In this document: positions 1-9,359 of the stretch, piece after piece
Numbering within the stretch: position 1 is the stretch's first letter
How the letters are laid out: every line of letters starts with the position of its first letter
Assembly: GCF_023630205.1 (NCBI RefSeq)
Contig: NZ_JALPRR010000001.1
Coordinates: forward strand, 248,001-312,000
Direction: 5' to 3'
DNA length: 64,000 bases
DNA from: Pontibacter ruber
GTDB lineage: Bacteria; Bacteroidota; Bacteroidia; Cytophagales; Hymenobacteraceae
Notes under the pieces: model-generated
Databases searched by the model: none
What the model saw: the letters and a program-made list of their open reading frames with translations, nothing else
What the model was told of the DNA's origin: nothing
Translations under genes and position numbers: made by a program

Positions 1-1647
1 GTCTTCCCCCTTTTTACCGGTAAACTGGTAGATTCCTCCACCGGCAATGCCGACTGGTTCCTGAAAGACATCAACATGATTGCCCTGGGGTTGTTTGGCA
101 TTATTCTGCTGCAGGGTATTTTCTCTTTTTTCCGGGTGTACTTCTTTGCGCAGGTAAGCGAAAATGCAGTGGCCGATATTCGCCGCGACCTGTACAGCAA
201 ATTTGTGCAGCTGCCTATTTCCTTCTTCGAGAAGCGCCGCGTAGGTGAAATCACAAGCCGCATTACTACCGATGTAGGCCAGGTGCAGGACGCTTTCTCA
301 ATCACACTGGCAGAGCTCTTCCGCCAGACTACCACCCTGATCGTGGGCATCGGCATCATCATGTGGACCTCCATCAAGCTGTCGCTGTTCATGCTGGCTA
401 CGTTCCCGGTGCTGGTAGGCCTGGCGCTGGTGTTCGGCCGCAGGATCAAGACCTTGTCTAAAAAGACGCAGGACGAGCTGGCCAACACCAACGTGATCGT
501 GGAAGAGACGCTGCAGGCCATCAACACCGTTAAGGCATTTACCAACGAGATGTTTGAGGTAGGCCGCTACAAAGCTTCGCTAGGCAGAGCGGTGCGCACT
601 GCCCTTTCTGCTTCGTACTATCGTGGCGCTTTCATCACCTTCATCATTGTAGGTTTATTCGGGGGCATCATCCTGGTGATCTGGTACGGTGCCACGCTGG
701 TACAAAACGGCGATCTGACCATTGGCGAGCTCATTTCCTTCATCATCTACACGGTATTTATCGGGGCATCGGTAGGTGGTCTTGGCGAACTGTACGGCAA
801 AGTACAGGCTTCGCTTGGCGCCACAGAGCGTATCCTGGAAATACTCGGCGAACAGGAAGAACCAACCGATAACAGGCTTCCGGAATTGCGCGACATTCTA
901 AGGGTGAAAGGCGATATTGCTTACCGCCAGGTGGCTTTCTCCTACCCTACCCGCCCGGACATACAGGTGCTGCGCGATATTAACTTTGGCATCCGTTCCG
1001 GGGAAAAGATCGCGCTGGTGGGCCCGAGTGGCGCAGGTAAATCAACCATCATCCAGCTGCTCATGCGCTTTTACGATGTGAGTGCCGGTAGCATTTCGGT
1101 TGATGGACAGGACATCCGTGAGATGGACCTGACTACGCTCCGTGCCAACATCGGCATCGTGCCGCAGGAGGTGTTGCTGTTTGGTGGCAGCATCCGCGAG
1201 AACATAGCCTACGGGCGTCCGGAAGCAACGGAGGAGGAGATCATCGCGGCGGCTCAGAAAGCCAACGCCTACCAATTCATTCAGTCCTTCCCGGAGGGCC
1301 TCGAAACCCTGGTTGGAGAGCGCGGCATCAAGCTTTCCGGCGGACAGCGCCAGCGCATTGCCATTGCCCGTGCTATCCTCAAGAACCCGGCTATACTTGT
1401 ACTGGATGAAGCTACCAGTTCTCTGGACTCCGAATCGGAGCACCTGGTGCAGCAGGCCATGGACGAACTGATGCAGAACCGTACCACCATCGTGATCGCG
1501 CACCGCCTGGCCACCATCCGCAAAGTAGACCGGATCCTGGTGATTGATGGCGGCGAGATCGTGGAAGCAGGATCGCACGAGGAGCTTTCTATGAACGAAC
1601 AGGGCCTTTATGCCAACCTGCTCCGGCTTCAGTTTGAGCTGAGCTAA
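1..1647 (+). CDS. ABC exporter, fused membrane and ATPase domains (5' partial)
   Basis: The reading frame is open from base 1, so the gene begins before the window; the first in-frame ATG at 76 is internal to the membrane domain. The visible part is the rest of a type I exporter membrane domain (several hydrophobic segments to about base 860) followed by a nucleotide-binding domain. I see Walker A GPSGAGKST (about 1024-1050), the signature LSGGQRQR (1333-1356), Walker B ILVLDEATSS (from about 1393) and an IAHR switch histidine near 1497-1508. Such half-transporters (MsbA/LmrA type) form homodimers in the inner membrane and export lipids or drugs; the substrate cannot be read from sequence. 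A hairpin terminator follows the stop. Confidence 0.93.
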   Translation, partial: VFPLFTGKLVDSSTGNADWFLKDINMIALGLFGIILLQGIFSFFRVYFFAQVSENAVADIRRDLYSKFVQLPISFFEKRRVGEITSRITTDVGQVQDAFSITLAELFRQTTTLIVGIGIIMWTSIKLSLFMLATFPVLVGLALVFGRRIKTLSKKTQDELANTNVIVEETLQAINTVKAFTNEMFEVGRYKASLGRAVRTALSASYYRGAFITFIIVGLFGGIILVIWYGATLVQNGDLTIGELISFIIYTVFIGASVGGLGELYGKVQASLGATERILEILGEQEEPTDNRLPELRDILRVKGDIAYRQVAFSYPTRPDIQVLRDINFGIRSGEKIALVGPSGAGKSTIIQLLMRFYDVSAGSISVDGQDIREMDLTTLRANIGIVPQEVLLFGGSIRENIAYGRPEATEEEIIAAAQKANAYQFIQSFPEGLETLVGERGIKLSGGQRQRIAIARAILKNPAILVLDEATSSLDSESEHLVQQAMDELMQNRTTIVIAHRLATIRKVDRILVIDGGEIVEAGSHEELSMNEQGLYANLLRLQFELS

Positions 1648-1670
1648 CGCATAAAGTATAAACTTAAAAG

Positions 1671-1702
1671 AATCCTGTTAGTATGGCACTGGCAGGATTT
1701 TT
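1671..1702 (+). terminator. Intrinsic terminator after ABC exporter
   Basis: AATCCTG pairs with CAGGATT, with a short inner AGT/ACT pairing, followed by a T run. Confidence 0.6.
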
Positions 1703-1817
1703 CATATCCGGGCACCTGCTAATCTTGTAGGAAGTCCTTACTACTTTAGCAAAGTATAAATGCAAGTATAACGCAGGCCTGTGCCTTCATCCACTCACAT
1801 GTAACTATAAACAAATA

Positions 1818-2321
1818 ATGCGGTACATCTACTTTCTTCTGTTTCTGCTACTTCCTCTCTCGCTGTCAGCTCAGTACCTGACCCAACCCATAAGCGCCTA
1901 CAACGCTGTTTATGGAGAAGTAGGCGGCAACGGCGACGTCTACTCCCTGAACTACGACCGCATTGTGTTCCAGCAATCCCTGCTAAAAGCAGCGCTGCGA
2001 GTGGGTGTTGGCACGAACCTTTTCTTTATGAAGGACGAACCCTCTGTTTACCCAATCGTACCGGTAGAGGCTTTGGGCATGGTGGGCCGGCGCCAAAAGC
2101 ACCTGGAGTTTGGCCTGGGTTATACCCGCCGTTTTACCGAAGACCCGGAACTGCTGCACAACATGTTCTTTGCCCGGATCGGGTTCCGGTACCATACACC
2201 GGACGGAGGTTTGGTCGTGCGCGTGGCGGCTACCCCTTTTGTATCGCCGGAGAATGAACAGACAGCTCCCGGCCCCGGGCTTATACCACGCTTCGGTTTA
2301 AGTATAGGCCGAAGCTTCTGA
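1818..2321 (+). CDS. Secreted protein of unknown function, possible small beta-barrel
   Basis: A 167-residue protein with a clear signal peptide (a hydrophobic stretch to about residue 18, ending SLSAQ). The mature part has alternating hydrophobic and polar residues with many aromatics and glycines (for example residues 75-115), as in outer-membrane beta-barrels, and ends in an aromatic residue (GRSF). I do not recognise the family. It stands alone between the ABC exporter and the DUF2911 gene. A periplasmic or outer-membrane location is inferred; function is unknown. Confidence 0.7.
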   Translation: MRYIYFLLFLLLPLSLSAQYLTQPISAYNAVYGEVGGNGDVYSLNYDRIVFQQSLLKAALRVGVGTNLFFMKDEPSVYPIVPVEALGMVGRRQKHLEFGLGYTRRFTEDPELLHNMFFARIGFRYHTPDGGLVVRVAATPFVSPENEQTAPGPGLIPRFGLSIGRSF

Positions 2322-2424
2322 GCACTGGTAACGTGCTGTTTTTAGCAACCGCTTATATTCTTTAAAACCAATATTTTCAGTAATATTACAGAAGATTTAC
2401 AACTAACTATAATTGAATAAAACC

Positions 2425-3294
2425 ATGAAGAAAACCTTTATAGGCTTCGCTCTTTCAGCTGCACTTATGTTGGGTGCCGGCTCTGTTCAGGCCCAGATCG
2501 CAACGCCTGCTGCCAGCCCTGCCTCAACAGTAACCCAGAAAGTAGGCTTAACAGATGTGTCTGTAACCTACTCACGCCCGTCTGTAAAAGGCCGCACTAT
2601 TTTCGGTGGCGATGTGGTACCTTACGATAAAATGTGGCGCACCGGAGCCAACGCGGCTACCATCATCAAGTTTGGCGATGAGGTAACGATCAATGGTACT
2701 AAAGTACCTGCCGGAGAGTACGCTCTGTATACTATTCCTGGCAAAGCTGAATGGACCATTATCCTGAATAAAAACACCAAACTTTGGGGTGATGGCGGCA
2801 AAGACTACAAGCAGGAAGAGGAGCAGCTGCGTTTCAAGGTAAAGCCGGAGACGAACCCAAGAGCTGTGGAGTCGTTCACTATTAACTTTGCCAACCTGAA
2901 AAGCAACGCTGCGGACGTAGAGCTGCTATGGGATAAAACCATTGCCAGCTTCAAAGTGGAGACAGACGTGGACAGCAAAGTAATGGCCCAGATACAGCAA
3001 AATGTGATAAACGGAAAGGATGTAAAACCGGGCATGTACGCTGCCGCCGCTTCTTACTACTACGACAACAACAAAGACATGAAGCAGGCCCTGGATTGGA
3101 TGAAGAAAGCCAATGCCAGCGATCCGAAGTTCTGGAACCTGCACACGCAGGCTAAGATCCAGGCCAAGATGAAAGACTACAAAGGCGCTGTAAAAACTGC
3201 CGAGCAGTCGATGGCTTTAGCGAAAAAAGAAAACAACGACGACTATGTGCGTATGAATGAAAAGGCCATAGCCGAGTGGAAGAAAATGAAATAA
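2425..3294 (+). CDS. DUF2911 domain secreted protein
   Basis: A 289-residue exported protein. I chose the ATG at 2425, not the in-frame TTG at 2413, because it begins directly with the signal peptide (MKKTFIGFALSAALMLGAG, cleavage near VQAQ). The core (about residues 30-165) carries DUF2911 hallmarks: VTYSRPSVKGRTIFG, the MWRTGANAAT segment and PAGEYALYTIP. The C-terminal third is helical and resembles a TPR pair (KQALDWMKKANASDPKFW, then a second similar helix pair). DUF2911 is a Bacteroidota periplasmic family with no established biochemical role. A strong terminator follows. Confidence 0.88.
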   Translation: MKKTFIGFALSAALMLGAGSVQAQIATPAASPASTVTQKVGLTDVSVTYSRPSVKGRTIFGGDVVPYDKMWRTGANAATIIKFGDEVTINGTKVPAGEYALYTIPGKAEWTIILNKNTKLWGDGGKDYKQEEEQLRFKVKPETNPRAVESFTINFANLKSNAADVELLWDKTIASFKVETDVDSKVMAQIQQNVINGKDVKPGMYAAAASYYYDNNKDMKQALDWMKKANASDPKFWNLHTQAKIQAKMKDYKGAVKTAEQSMALAKKENNDDYVRMNEKAIAEWKKMK

Positions 3295-3319
3295 AGCTTT
3301 CGTAGCTTTTGATCTTATG

Positions 3320-3353
3320 GAAAGCCTCTGCTCTGGCAGAGGCTTTCTTTTTA
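3320..3353 (+). terminator. Intrinsic terminator after DUF2911 gene
   Basis: A 12-bp perfect stem GAAAGCCTCTGC / GCAGAGGCTTTC with a TCTG loop, followed by TTTTTAT. Confidence 0.85.
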
Positions 3354-3366
3354 TAACCCAAGTATA

Positions 3367-4305
3367 ATGCTGGAAGAACACGACGAGAGGAAACATTCAG
3401 AGGAACATTTAGGCCCGGCCCGCGAATACTGGTGGAACGATGATTACCTGGAGCTGCTGGCCCGCCGCCTGAACCTGGAGTACTGCCAGGCCCTGGTAGA
3501 CATTGGCTGTGGCAAGGGCATGATGGGCTTTAAGTTTTCGCGCTATCTGCACGATGGCGCCACCGTCTACGGCGTAGATTTTGAGTCGGAATACATCGAG
3601 GAGGCAACGCAGCGGGCGCACAGCTTACACCATCGTAAAAACATTCATTTCGATTTCAGGGTGGGCAACGCTTCTGATATCCCACTCCCCGACAACCTGG
3701 CCGATCTTACTCTTTGCCAGACGCTGCTGATCCACGTGAAAGACCCGCAACGGGTAATACAGGAAATGATCCGCATCACCAGGCCCGATGGCTGGGTGAT
3801 GGCCCTGGAGCCGAACAACCTGGTACCCAACCTCATGTTCGACCGCTACGGCGAGACAGACTTTGATGTGGAAAGTACACTGGATGTGCTCGAGGTAAAG
3901 CTCCGCATTGAAAAAGGAAAGAAACGACTCGGCGAAGGCTTTAACTCTTTGGGCGATGTGGTACCCGACCTGTTCCAGAAAGCCGGCCTGCGCGACATCA
4001 AAGTATGGATCTCTGACAAAGCCCTTTCCATCATCCCGCCGTACGACAGCCAGGAAAAGATGCTGCGCGTAGAGCAAATGCTCAACTGGATCGAATCTGA
4101 TGCCATGGGCTATAATTACGAGGACAACCTGAACTACTTTATGGCTGGTGGCGGTAGCAAAGAAAAATTTGATGACTACTGGCAGAAGCTCATCTACAAC
4201 AAATTTAACCTGAAGCAGAAGCTCCTGAAGGGAGAATACATTTCTGCCGGCGGCAGCCTGGTGTACATTGTCGTTGGCCGTAAGCCTAGAGCTTCGGAAG
4301 TATGA
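3367..4305 (+). CDS. SAM-dependent methyltransferase (class I)
   Basis: A 312-residue soluble protein with a Rossmann methyltransferase core. Motif I VDIGCGKG is at residues 44-51, an acidic residue ends strand 2 (YGVDFES, about 70-76), and the post-III region contains LCQTLLIHVKDP with RPDGWVMALEPNN after it. These bind S-adenosylmethionine; the methyl acceptor is not predictable. The C-terminal 130 residues are an alpha-helical extension without a motif known to me. No neighbouring gene indicates the substrate. Confidence 0.85.
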   Translation: MLEEHDERKHSEEHLGPAREYWWNDDYLELLARRLNLEYCQALVDIGCGKGMMGFKFSRYLHDGATVYGVDFESEYIEEATQRAHSLHHRKNIHFDFRVGNASDIPLPDNLADLTLCQTLLIHVKDPQRVIQEMIRITRPDGWVMALEPNNLVPNLMFDRYGETDFDVESTLDVLEVKLRIEKGKKRLGEGFNSLGDVVPDLFQKAGLRDIKVWISDKALSIIPPYDSQEKMLRVEQMLNWIESDAMGYNYEDNLNYFMAGGGSKEKFDDYWQKLIYNKFNLKQKLLKGEYISAGGSLVYIVVGRKPRASEV

Positions 4306-4915
4306 TACCACACGGGGAGAGGGAAGTAGAGACTGGTTTTACAATTTCTGGAGCGGGAAATATTCCCATGTCTGAAAATGATGACAGAGTATAGGGGCAA
4401 CTGGCCCAGACCTCGTAGCGTGCGCAACTCCTGCGAGCGCCTTGGTGACGGTGGGTTGAGGTTTGTGTCAGCGACAGGATCTGCAGGATTAAAAGAAGCA
4501 CAGTTTTTTACTCACCTCACTTAGGAGACATACTGGTAAGTTCTAAATTTTACTGGCGCGAATCTCCAGATTCGTGACTAGCCAGTGGTGTTGAGTCTCC
4601 GACTCAACTAGCCCGCAGGGACAGGAACGGCGGGGGCTAGAAGTATAAACACACCCCTACCCCTCTCAATAGAGGAATTCCACAGCTTCTAACTTTGAAG
4701 TTATACTTTCATAGCTGCTGTTGTCCAACCACCCCTAACCCCTCCTTATCTAAGGCGGGGAACTATGTACGAGCTATACTTCAACGTATAGGTTCTATCA
4801 TATAGGTAGTCACCTCACCCTAACCCTCTCCTCTGAGGAGAGGGGACTTGGCTACAGCTATACTTCAAAGTACAAGTTTCATAGTTGAAGTATAAACCCA
4901 CCTGAAAGCTGAAAC
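4306..4915. repeat. 610-bp non-coding block of palindromic repeats
   Basis: No credible gene. From 4554 to 4627 there is a hairpin module (GAATCTCCAGATTC, then TTGAGTC/GACTCAA) that recurs at 57944-58017. From 4652 to 4890 a unit of about 80 bp is repeated three times in tandem, starting near 4652, 4730 and 4811. Each unit has a C-rich arm (CACCCCTAACCCCTC), a partly complementary GAGGGG arm, and an AAGTATA/TATACTT word or pair followed by a TTTCATAG-like end. The block also sits between the 3' ends of convergent genes. Confidence 0.75.
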
Positions 4916-6637
4916 TTAGACTTCTTGCTGTATTTCTTTCGGCTTTTCCCCGATCAGGGCCTGTGCGATAAAACCGAAAAGTATAACCAGCGCACAGCCG
5001 ATCACATTGAACCACAGGAAGGCTATATCGGTGTACATAAAACAGTACAGCACCACCGCCTCTGCCAGCAGCGCCGCGATAAACACGGCATGCCCCCGAA
5101 TGTACTTAAAGTAGAAAGCCACCAGGAAGATGCCCAGGATGGTACCGTAAAAAATGGAGCCGATGATGTTTACAGCCTGGATCAGGTTGTCGAGCAAAGA
5201 GGCAAACGTGGCGAAAAGTATGGCAATGATGCCCCATGCTACCGTGAAAAGCTTGGAAGCATTCACGTAATGTTTGTCCGAGCCTTCTTGTCTGACAGAG
5301 CGCTTGTAGATATCAATAACCGTAGTAGAGGCAAGGGCATTCAGCTCCGAGGAAACCGACGACATCGCTGCAGAGAAGATGACCGCCAGCAGCAAGCCAA
5401 CCAACCCTGCCGGTAGATACTTCATCACAAAGGAGATAAAAACATAATCCGTATCCCTTGTTTCCGCATCGGGGGCAGCTTTGGTTATCAGGTCTTTTAC
5501 ATCGCTGCGCACCTCCTTTGTGGCAGTGGTCAGCATGTCAACTTTGCTCTCGGCAGCAGCAATGGCAGCTTCATCGTCCGTACGCAGCGCTACCACCAGC
5601 CCTTTCACCGCTTCCTGTTTCTGCCCGAACACCGTGGCATGCTTTTCCTCCAGCTGGCGCATGTCGTCGGCATAGGCTGTGGCCTGTACCTTGTTTCTCA
5701 CTGCTTCGTTAAAGAAAACCGGCGGCTGGTTGAACTGGTAGAACACAAAGACCATCACCCCGATGAACAGGATCATGAACTGCATTGGGATCTTGAGCAG
5801 GCCGTTAAACAGCAAACCCAGCCGGCTTTCAGCAATCGATTTACCGGACAGGTAACGTGCTACCTGGCTCTGGTCGGTGCCAAAGTAGGAAAGTGCCAGG
5901 AACAAACCACCCGTCAAGCCTGACCAGAAGTTATAGCGGTCGTCCCAGCTTGTTTTCCAGTCCCAGGAAAAGTCTACCACATTCATCTTGCCCATTTTAC
6001 CGGCCACGGCTACTGCATCGCCAAAGCTTACATCAGCAGGCAGGTAACGCACCACCATAAAACCAGCGATCAGCATGCCGCCCATCATCACAGCCATTTG
6101 CTGCTTCTGGGTTACACTTACCGCCTTGGTACCACCCGACATCGTGTAGATGATCACCAGCACGCCAATAAAAATGTTGGTTACAGTCAGGTTCCAGCCA
6201 AGTATGGTGGATAGGATGATGGCCGGCGCATAAATGGTGATACCCGCTGCCAGTCCGCGCTGTATCAGGAAAAGCAGCGCTGCCAGGGAGCGCGTTTTCA
6301 GGTCAAATCGGTTTTCCAGAAACTCGTAGGCGGTATAGACATTCAGCCTGTAGAAAATAGGGATAACTGTGATGGAAATGATCACCATCGCGATCGGGAG
6401 GCCAAAGTAGAACTGCACAAAGCGCATCCCGTCTTCGTAAGCCTGCCCGGGTGTGGAAAGGAACGTGATGGCACTGGCCTGCGTAGCCATGATGGAAAGC
6501 CCGATGGTCCACCATTTCATGCTGTTGTCGCCTTTCAGGTAGCCTTCAATGTCTTTGCTGCCGCGCGTTTTCCAGACGCCATAGATCACGATAAAGCCCA
6601 GGGTGCCGAGCAATACGATCCAGTCGAGTAATCTCAT
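4916..6637 (-). CDS. Sodium:solute symporter (SSS family)
   Basis: A 573-residue inner-membrane protein with about 13 hydrophobic segments. The N-terminal region matches the SSS family: residues near 25-65 contain GSKDIEGYLKGDNSMKWW and SIMATQASAITFLSTPG, the conserved area around the sodium site. A hydrophilic insert of about 70 residues (roughly 310-385, rich in A, E and K) interrupts the membrane segments. Its ATG overlaps the TGA of the 51-residue gene upstream (ATGA), so translation is probably coupled. Third gene of an operon with a PIG-L deacetylase, which suggests import of a sugar or amino-sugar-like solute; the solute itself is inference. Confidence 0.9.
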   Translation of the reverse strand: MRLLDWIVLLGTLGFIVIYGVWKTRGSKDIEGYLKGDNSMKWWTIGLSIMATQASAITFLSTPGQAYEDGMRFVQFYFGLPIAMVIISITVIPIFYRLNVYTAYEFLENRFDLKTRSLAALLFLIQRGLAAGITIYAPAIILSTILGWNLTVTNIFIGVLVIIYTMSGGTKAVSVTQKQQMAVMMGGMLIAGFMVVRYLPADVSFGDAVAVAGKMGKMNVVDFSWDWKTSWDDRYNFWSGLTGGLFLALSYFGTDQSQVARYLSGKSIAESRLGLLFNGLLKIPMQFMILFIGVMVFVFYQFNQPPVFFNEAVRNKVQATAYADDMRQLEEKHATVFGQKQEAVKGLVVALRTDDEAAIAAAESKVDMLTTATKEVRSDVKDLITKAAPDAETRDTDYVFISFVMKYLPAGLVGLLLAVIFSAAMSSVSSELNALASTTVIDIYKRSVRQEGSDKHYVNASKLFTVAWGIIAILFATFASLLDNLIQAVNIIGSIFYGTILGIFLVAFYFKYIRGHAVFIAALLAEAVVLYCFMYTDIAFLWFNVIGCALVILFGFIAQALIGEKPKEIQQEV

Positions 6638-6789
6638 TCGTAGATTTTGGTGATGATGTAGAACAACACGATCAGGAAGGCCAGGTTTCCCAGCACCAGC
6701 CAGTACATGCCGGCCCAGCTTTTAAAGAAGGGCGGCTTGTCGATGTCTTCCTGAGCTTTTGCTTTTTTCGTTTCTTCCAATATTTCCAT
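6634..6789 (-). CDS. 51-residue single-pass membrane protein coupled to symporter
   Basis: A short gene with a charged N-terminus (MEILEETKKAKAQEDIDKPP) and one hydrophobic segment, about residues 26-46 (GMYWLVLGNLAFLIVLFYII). It lies 14 bp after the PIG-L stop, and its TGA overlaps the symporter ATG by 4 bp. Both tight junctions support a real gene. Small membrane partners next to SSS transporters are known (DUF997/YhdT and DUF3311 types), but I do not see a clear match to those. An accessory subunit role for the symporter is inferred from position only. Confidence 0.8.
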   Translation of the reverse strand: MEILEETKKAKAQEDIDKPPFFKSWAGMYWLVLGNLAFLIVLFYIITKIYE

Positions 6790-6803
6790 ACTTGCCTTTA
6801 ATG

Positions 6804-9359
6804 CTAATGCGCGCTTGCTGCCTTCGTGGTGGTGGTGGTTGTGTTATTGCCGGTAGAAGCACCCGCGCTGCCCTTGCCCAGCGAAATCAGGTTGGCAAAC
6901 AGCCTGTAAGCGCCCGGTACACCCGCCGGCAATTGCCTGAACCAGGAGTAGCCGGTATAAATGTAATTTCCTTTGCCGTAAGGTGCTACCAACAAACCGC
7001 CATCCCGTGCCGGTTCGCCCGGGTCGTTGGAAGAAAGTATGGCTTCGAACTCCTTGCTCCACTCGCTCGGGAAGTATAAACCACGCTCCTGTACCCAGCC
7101 TTCAAAATCTTTCCCGGTGATTTTATTCGGCGTATTGAGCACCTGATGATTGGGCTTTAAGAGGCGCACGGCTGCATCTTCCACGGTAACACGTTCACGG
7201 GATAATTTGAGAGGATAAGGGGCCACATTCTGCAACACCAGCGCATGGTTGGTGTTATACTGCACAATCAGGTTGCCTCCCTCTTTCACGTACTCCATCA
7301 GCGTTGCCTGGTGGTGCCGCAGGCGGTCGACGGTGTTGTAGGCGCGCACCCCAAGTATGATGGCATCAAACTTCTTCAGGGTGTGCTCGTTCATATCCGT
7401 GTCTTTCAGAATAGTTACCTGGTAGCCGATCTGCTGCAGGCTGGTTGGCACTTCATCGCCGGCTCCCATCACGTAACCTACCTTCTCCCCTTTCTTCTTC
7501 AGATCCAGTTTCACTACCTTGGCCGTAGCATCCGGGAAGGTAGTTTGGGCAGGAATATGGGCATAAGAGATGGTGTTGAGGCCTTTGTCGTAGGTGTTAC
7601 CGGCAACGGTGGCGATTGCCTTCAGTTCTGCCTCCTGTTGTTCTTTCGGCGGGTATACCATAAACCTGACCATCTGCTCGGCTCCTTTTGCTTTCAGATC
7701 AAAGGCGATGGAGGCAGGCTCTGAGCGCCATCCTTGCGGCAAAGCCAGCTTCACTGTTCCTGCTACTTGCGGCTTCCCTGATTTAACAAGCACCTGCACC
7801 TGCTTTGGCTCCTGGTCGGCAAACATGTATACTTTCTCCACCAGGTTCACAAACACGGGCGGCGTCACCTCAAACGGACGGTATACTTCGCCTTCTACCG
7901 GGTCGGTGCGCTTGTATACCACCGGCACTGTGTATTCGAACGGCTGCCCGGCAATCATAAGACTAAAGCGAACAGGCGCAGCCGGTGTGTTCTCCGGCAA
8001 ACCTACCTCCTGCTGGTTTTCCACGGCAAACATACCCAGCGTGCCGGGTTTGCGAAGCCAGTAAGGCTGTGAGTAAGGCACAGACCTTGGTAATTGTACA
8101 GATTGTGTAAACGACAGGTCAAGGTTGTTTTGCAGCTGTGTGCGCAAGGTGGTGTCTTTGGAGGCAAACCCATACGTTATACTTTGCAGCGTAACCGGCA
8201 CCGAAGAACGGTTGATGGCCTCTACCTGCAGCTTCACCTGCTCGCCGGGCGTAGCAGCGTAGTCGGTGGCGGCAACCTCCAGGTACAGCCCCAGTGCATG
8301 TTTTATTACTTCGTCCAGCTCCTGCAGTTTAACCTGCTTCCAGTAGCTCTCCGGCAGCTTTTCCATTTCCTTTTTTACAGCCACCAACGCTGGCACAGTA
8401 CCCGACGGATTCTCCGGGTTGTAGCTCTGAATGGCTTTCTGCAGCAATTTTGCCACTTTCTCGCCACCTTTTACGCGGCTCCAGCTCGTGTTAACACCCT
8501 CGAAAAGCTCCGCTTTGGCGCGCTCTCCCTTGGTGTGTTCCAGGTATTCGATGGCGCTGCCGCGTGCACCGCTGGCGCCAAAGCCCTGGCTCTTGTGCAT
8601 GCTGCGGCTTTCGGCAGCTATCTCCGGGTATGATTTGCCCTGCAAGGGGTTGTAGCCTCCTACGTCTATTTTAAGTAACTGCGATCCATAATCCTCAAAC
8701 TCCTTCTGGCTTCTGAACGACCACACGCCTGTGTTCCAAAGCAAACGCTTGGGTTGCCATACTTCCACATACTTCAGTTGCTCTGGGAAACGCTTGGGGT
8801 CTGCGGCGGCCTCAAAAGCCTCACCGGCAAGTATAGCCGAAGCAGTATGGTGGCCGTGCGTTTCGCTTGGTTTCGGGGAGAAGCGCGTGATCAGCACATC
8901 CGGCCTGAACTTGCGGATCACCCACACCATATCGGCCAGCACCTGTTCCTTGTTCCAGATGGTGAATGTCTCGTCGGGGCTTTTAGAAAAGCCAAAGTCG
9001 TTTGCCCGGGTAAAGAACTGCTTGCCACCATCGGTACGGCGGGCCTGCAGCAACTCCTGTGTCCGGATGATACCTAGTCCTTCCCTTATCTCCGGGCCGA
9101 TAAGATTCTGCCCGCCATCCCCGCGGGTAACAGAAAGGTAGGCGGTGTTGTACAATTCTTCATTGGACAGGTAGGCAATCAGGCGGGTGTTTTCATCGTC
9201 GGGGTGCGCTGCAATGTAGAGCGCACTACCGAGTACATTCAGCTTCTTGAGGTCCTGCAGAATTTTAGCTGCAGATGGTTTAGCCGGTGCCTGTGCAAAG
9301 CTTTGTGTTGCCAGGCACAAGGTCAGGAAAAGAAGCAAAACAGAGCGGCGTATGAACAT
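6804..9359 (-). CDS. Secreted PIG-L (LmbE) family deacetylase with C-terminal extension
   Basis: An 851-residue exported enzyme (signal peptide to about residue 23). The N-terminal 270 residues are a PIG-L/LmbE domain: the zinc motif AAHPDDE at residues 50-56, a TRGDGGQN stretch, and the distal HGHH motif around residue 168. Family members remove N-acetyl groups from sugars such as GlcNAc. A middle region of beta-sandwich character and a C-terminal glutamine-amidotransferase-like region (LGVRAYNT..., GGNLIVQYNTNH) complete the long architecture known in Bacteroidota. First gene of the operon with the small membrane protein and the sodium symporter, consistent with periplasmic deacetylation followed by uptake. 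Confidence 0.9.
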   Translation of the reverse strand: MFIRRSVLLLFLTLCLATQSFAQAPAKPSAAKILQDLKKLNVLGSALYIAAHPDDENTRLIAYLSNEELYNTAYLSVTRGDGGQNLIGPEIREGLGIIRTQELLQARRTDGGKQFFTRANDFGFSKSPDETFTIWNKEQVLADMVWVIRKFRPDVLITRFSPKPSETHGHHTASAILAGEAFEAAADPKRFPEQLKYVEVWQPKRLLWNTGVWSFRSQKEFEDYGSQLLKIDVGGYNPLQGKSYPEIAAESRSMHKSQGFGASGARGSAIEYLEHTKGERAKAELFEGVNTSWSRVKGGEKVAKLLQKAIQSYNPENPSGTVPALVAVKKEMEKLPESYWKQVKLQELDEVIKHALGLYLEVAATDYAATPGEQVKLQVEAINRSSVPVTLQSITYGFASKDTTLRTQLQNNLDLSFTQSVQLPRSVPYSQPYWLRKPGTLGMFAVENQQEVGLPENTPAAPVRFSLMIAGQPFEYTVPVVYKRTDPVEGEVYRPFEVTPPVFVNLVEKVYMFADQEPKQVQVLVKSGKPQVAGTVKLALPQGWRSEPASIAFDLKAKGAEQMVRFMVYPPKEQQEAELKAIATVAGNTYDKGLNTISYAHIPAQTTFPDATAKVVKLDLKKKGEKVGYVMGAGDEVPTSLQQIGYQVTILKDTDMNEHTLKKFDAIILGVRAYNTVDRLRHHQATLMEYVKEGGNLIVQYNTNHALVLQNVAPYPLKLSRERVTVEDAAVRLLKPNHQVLNTPNKITGKDFEGWVQERGLYFPSEWSKEFEAILSSNDPGEPARDGGLLVAPYGKGNYIYTGYSWFRQLPAGVPGAYRLFANLISLGKGSAGASTGNNTTTTTTKAASAH

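Noticed and set aside
1042..1578. 178-residue open frame on the minus strand inside the ABC ATPase domain
   Set aside because: Lies wholly opposite a certain gene with all ATPase motifs; no protein-like features.
3625..4311. 228-residue minus-strand frame opposite the methyltransferase
   Set aside because: Mirror of a real gene; composition rich in V, H, F as expected for antisense frames.
4652..4890. CRISPR-like regular repeat
   Set aside because: Only three diverged units of 80 bp, no spacers and no cas genes.
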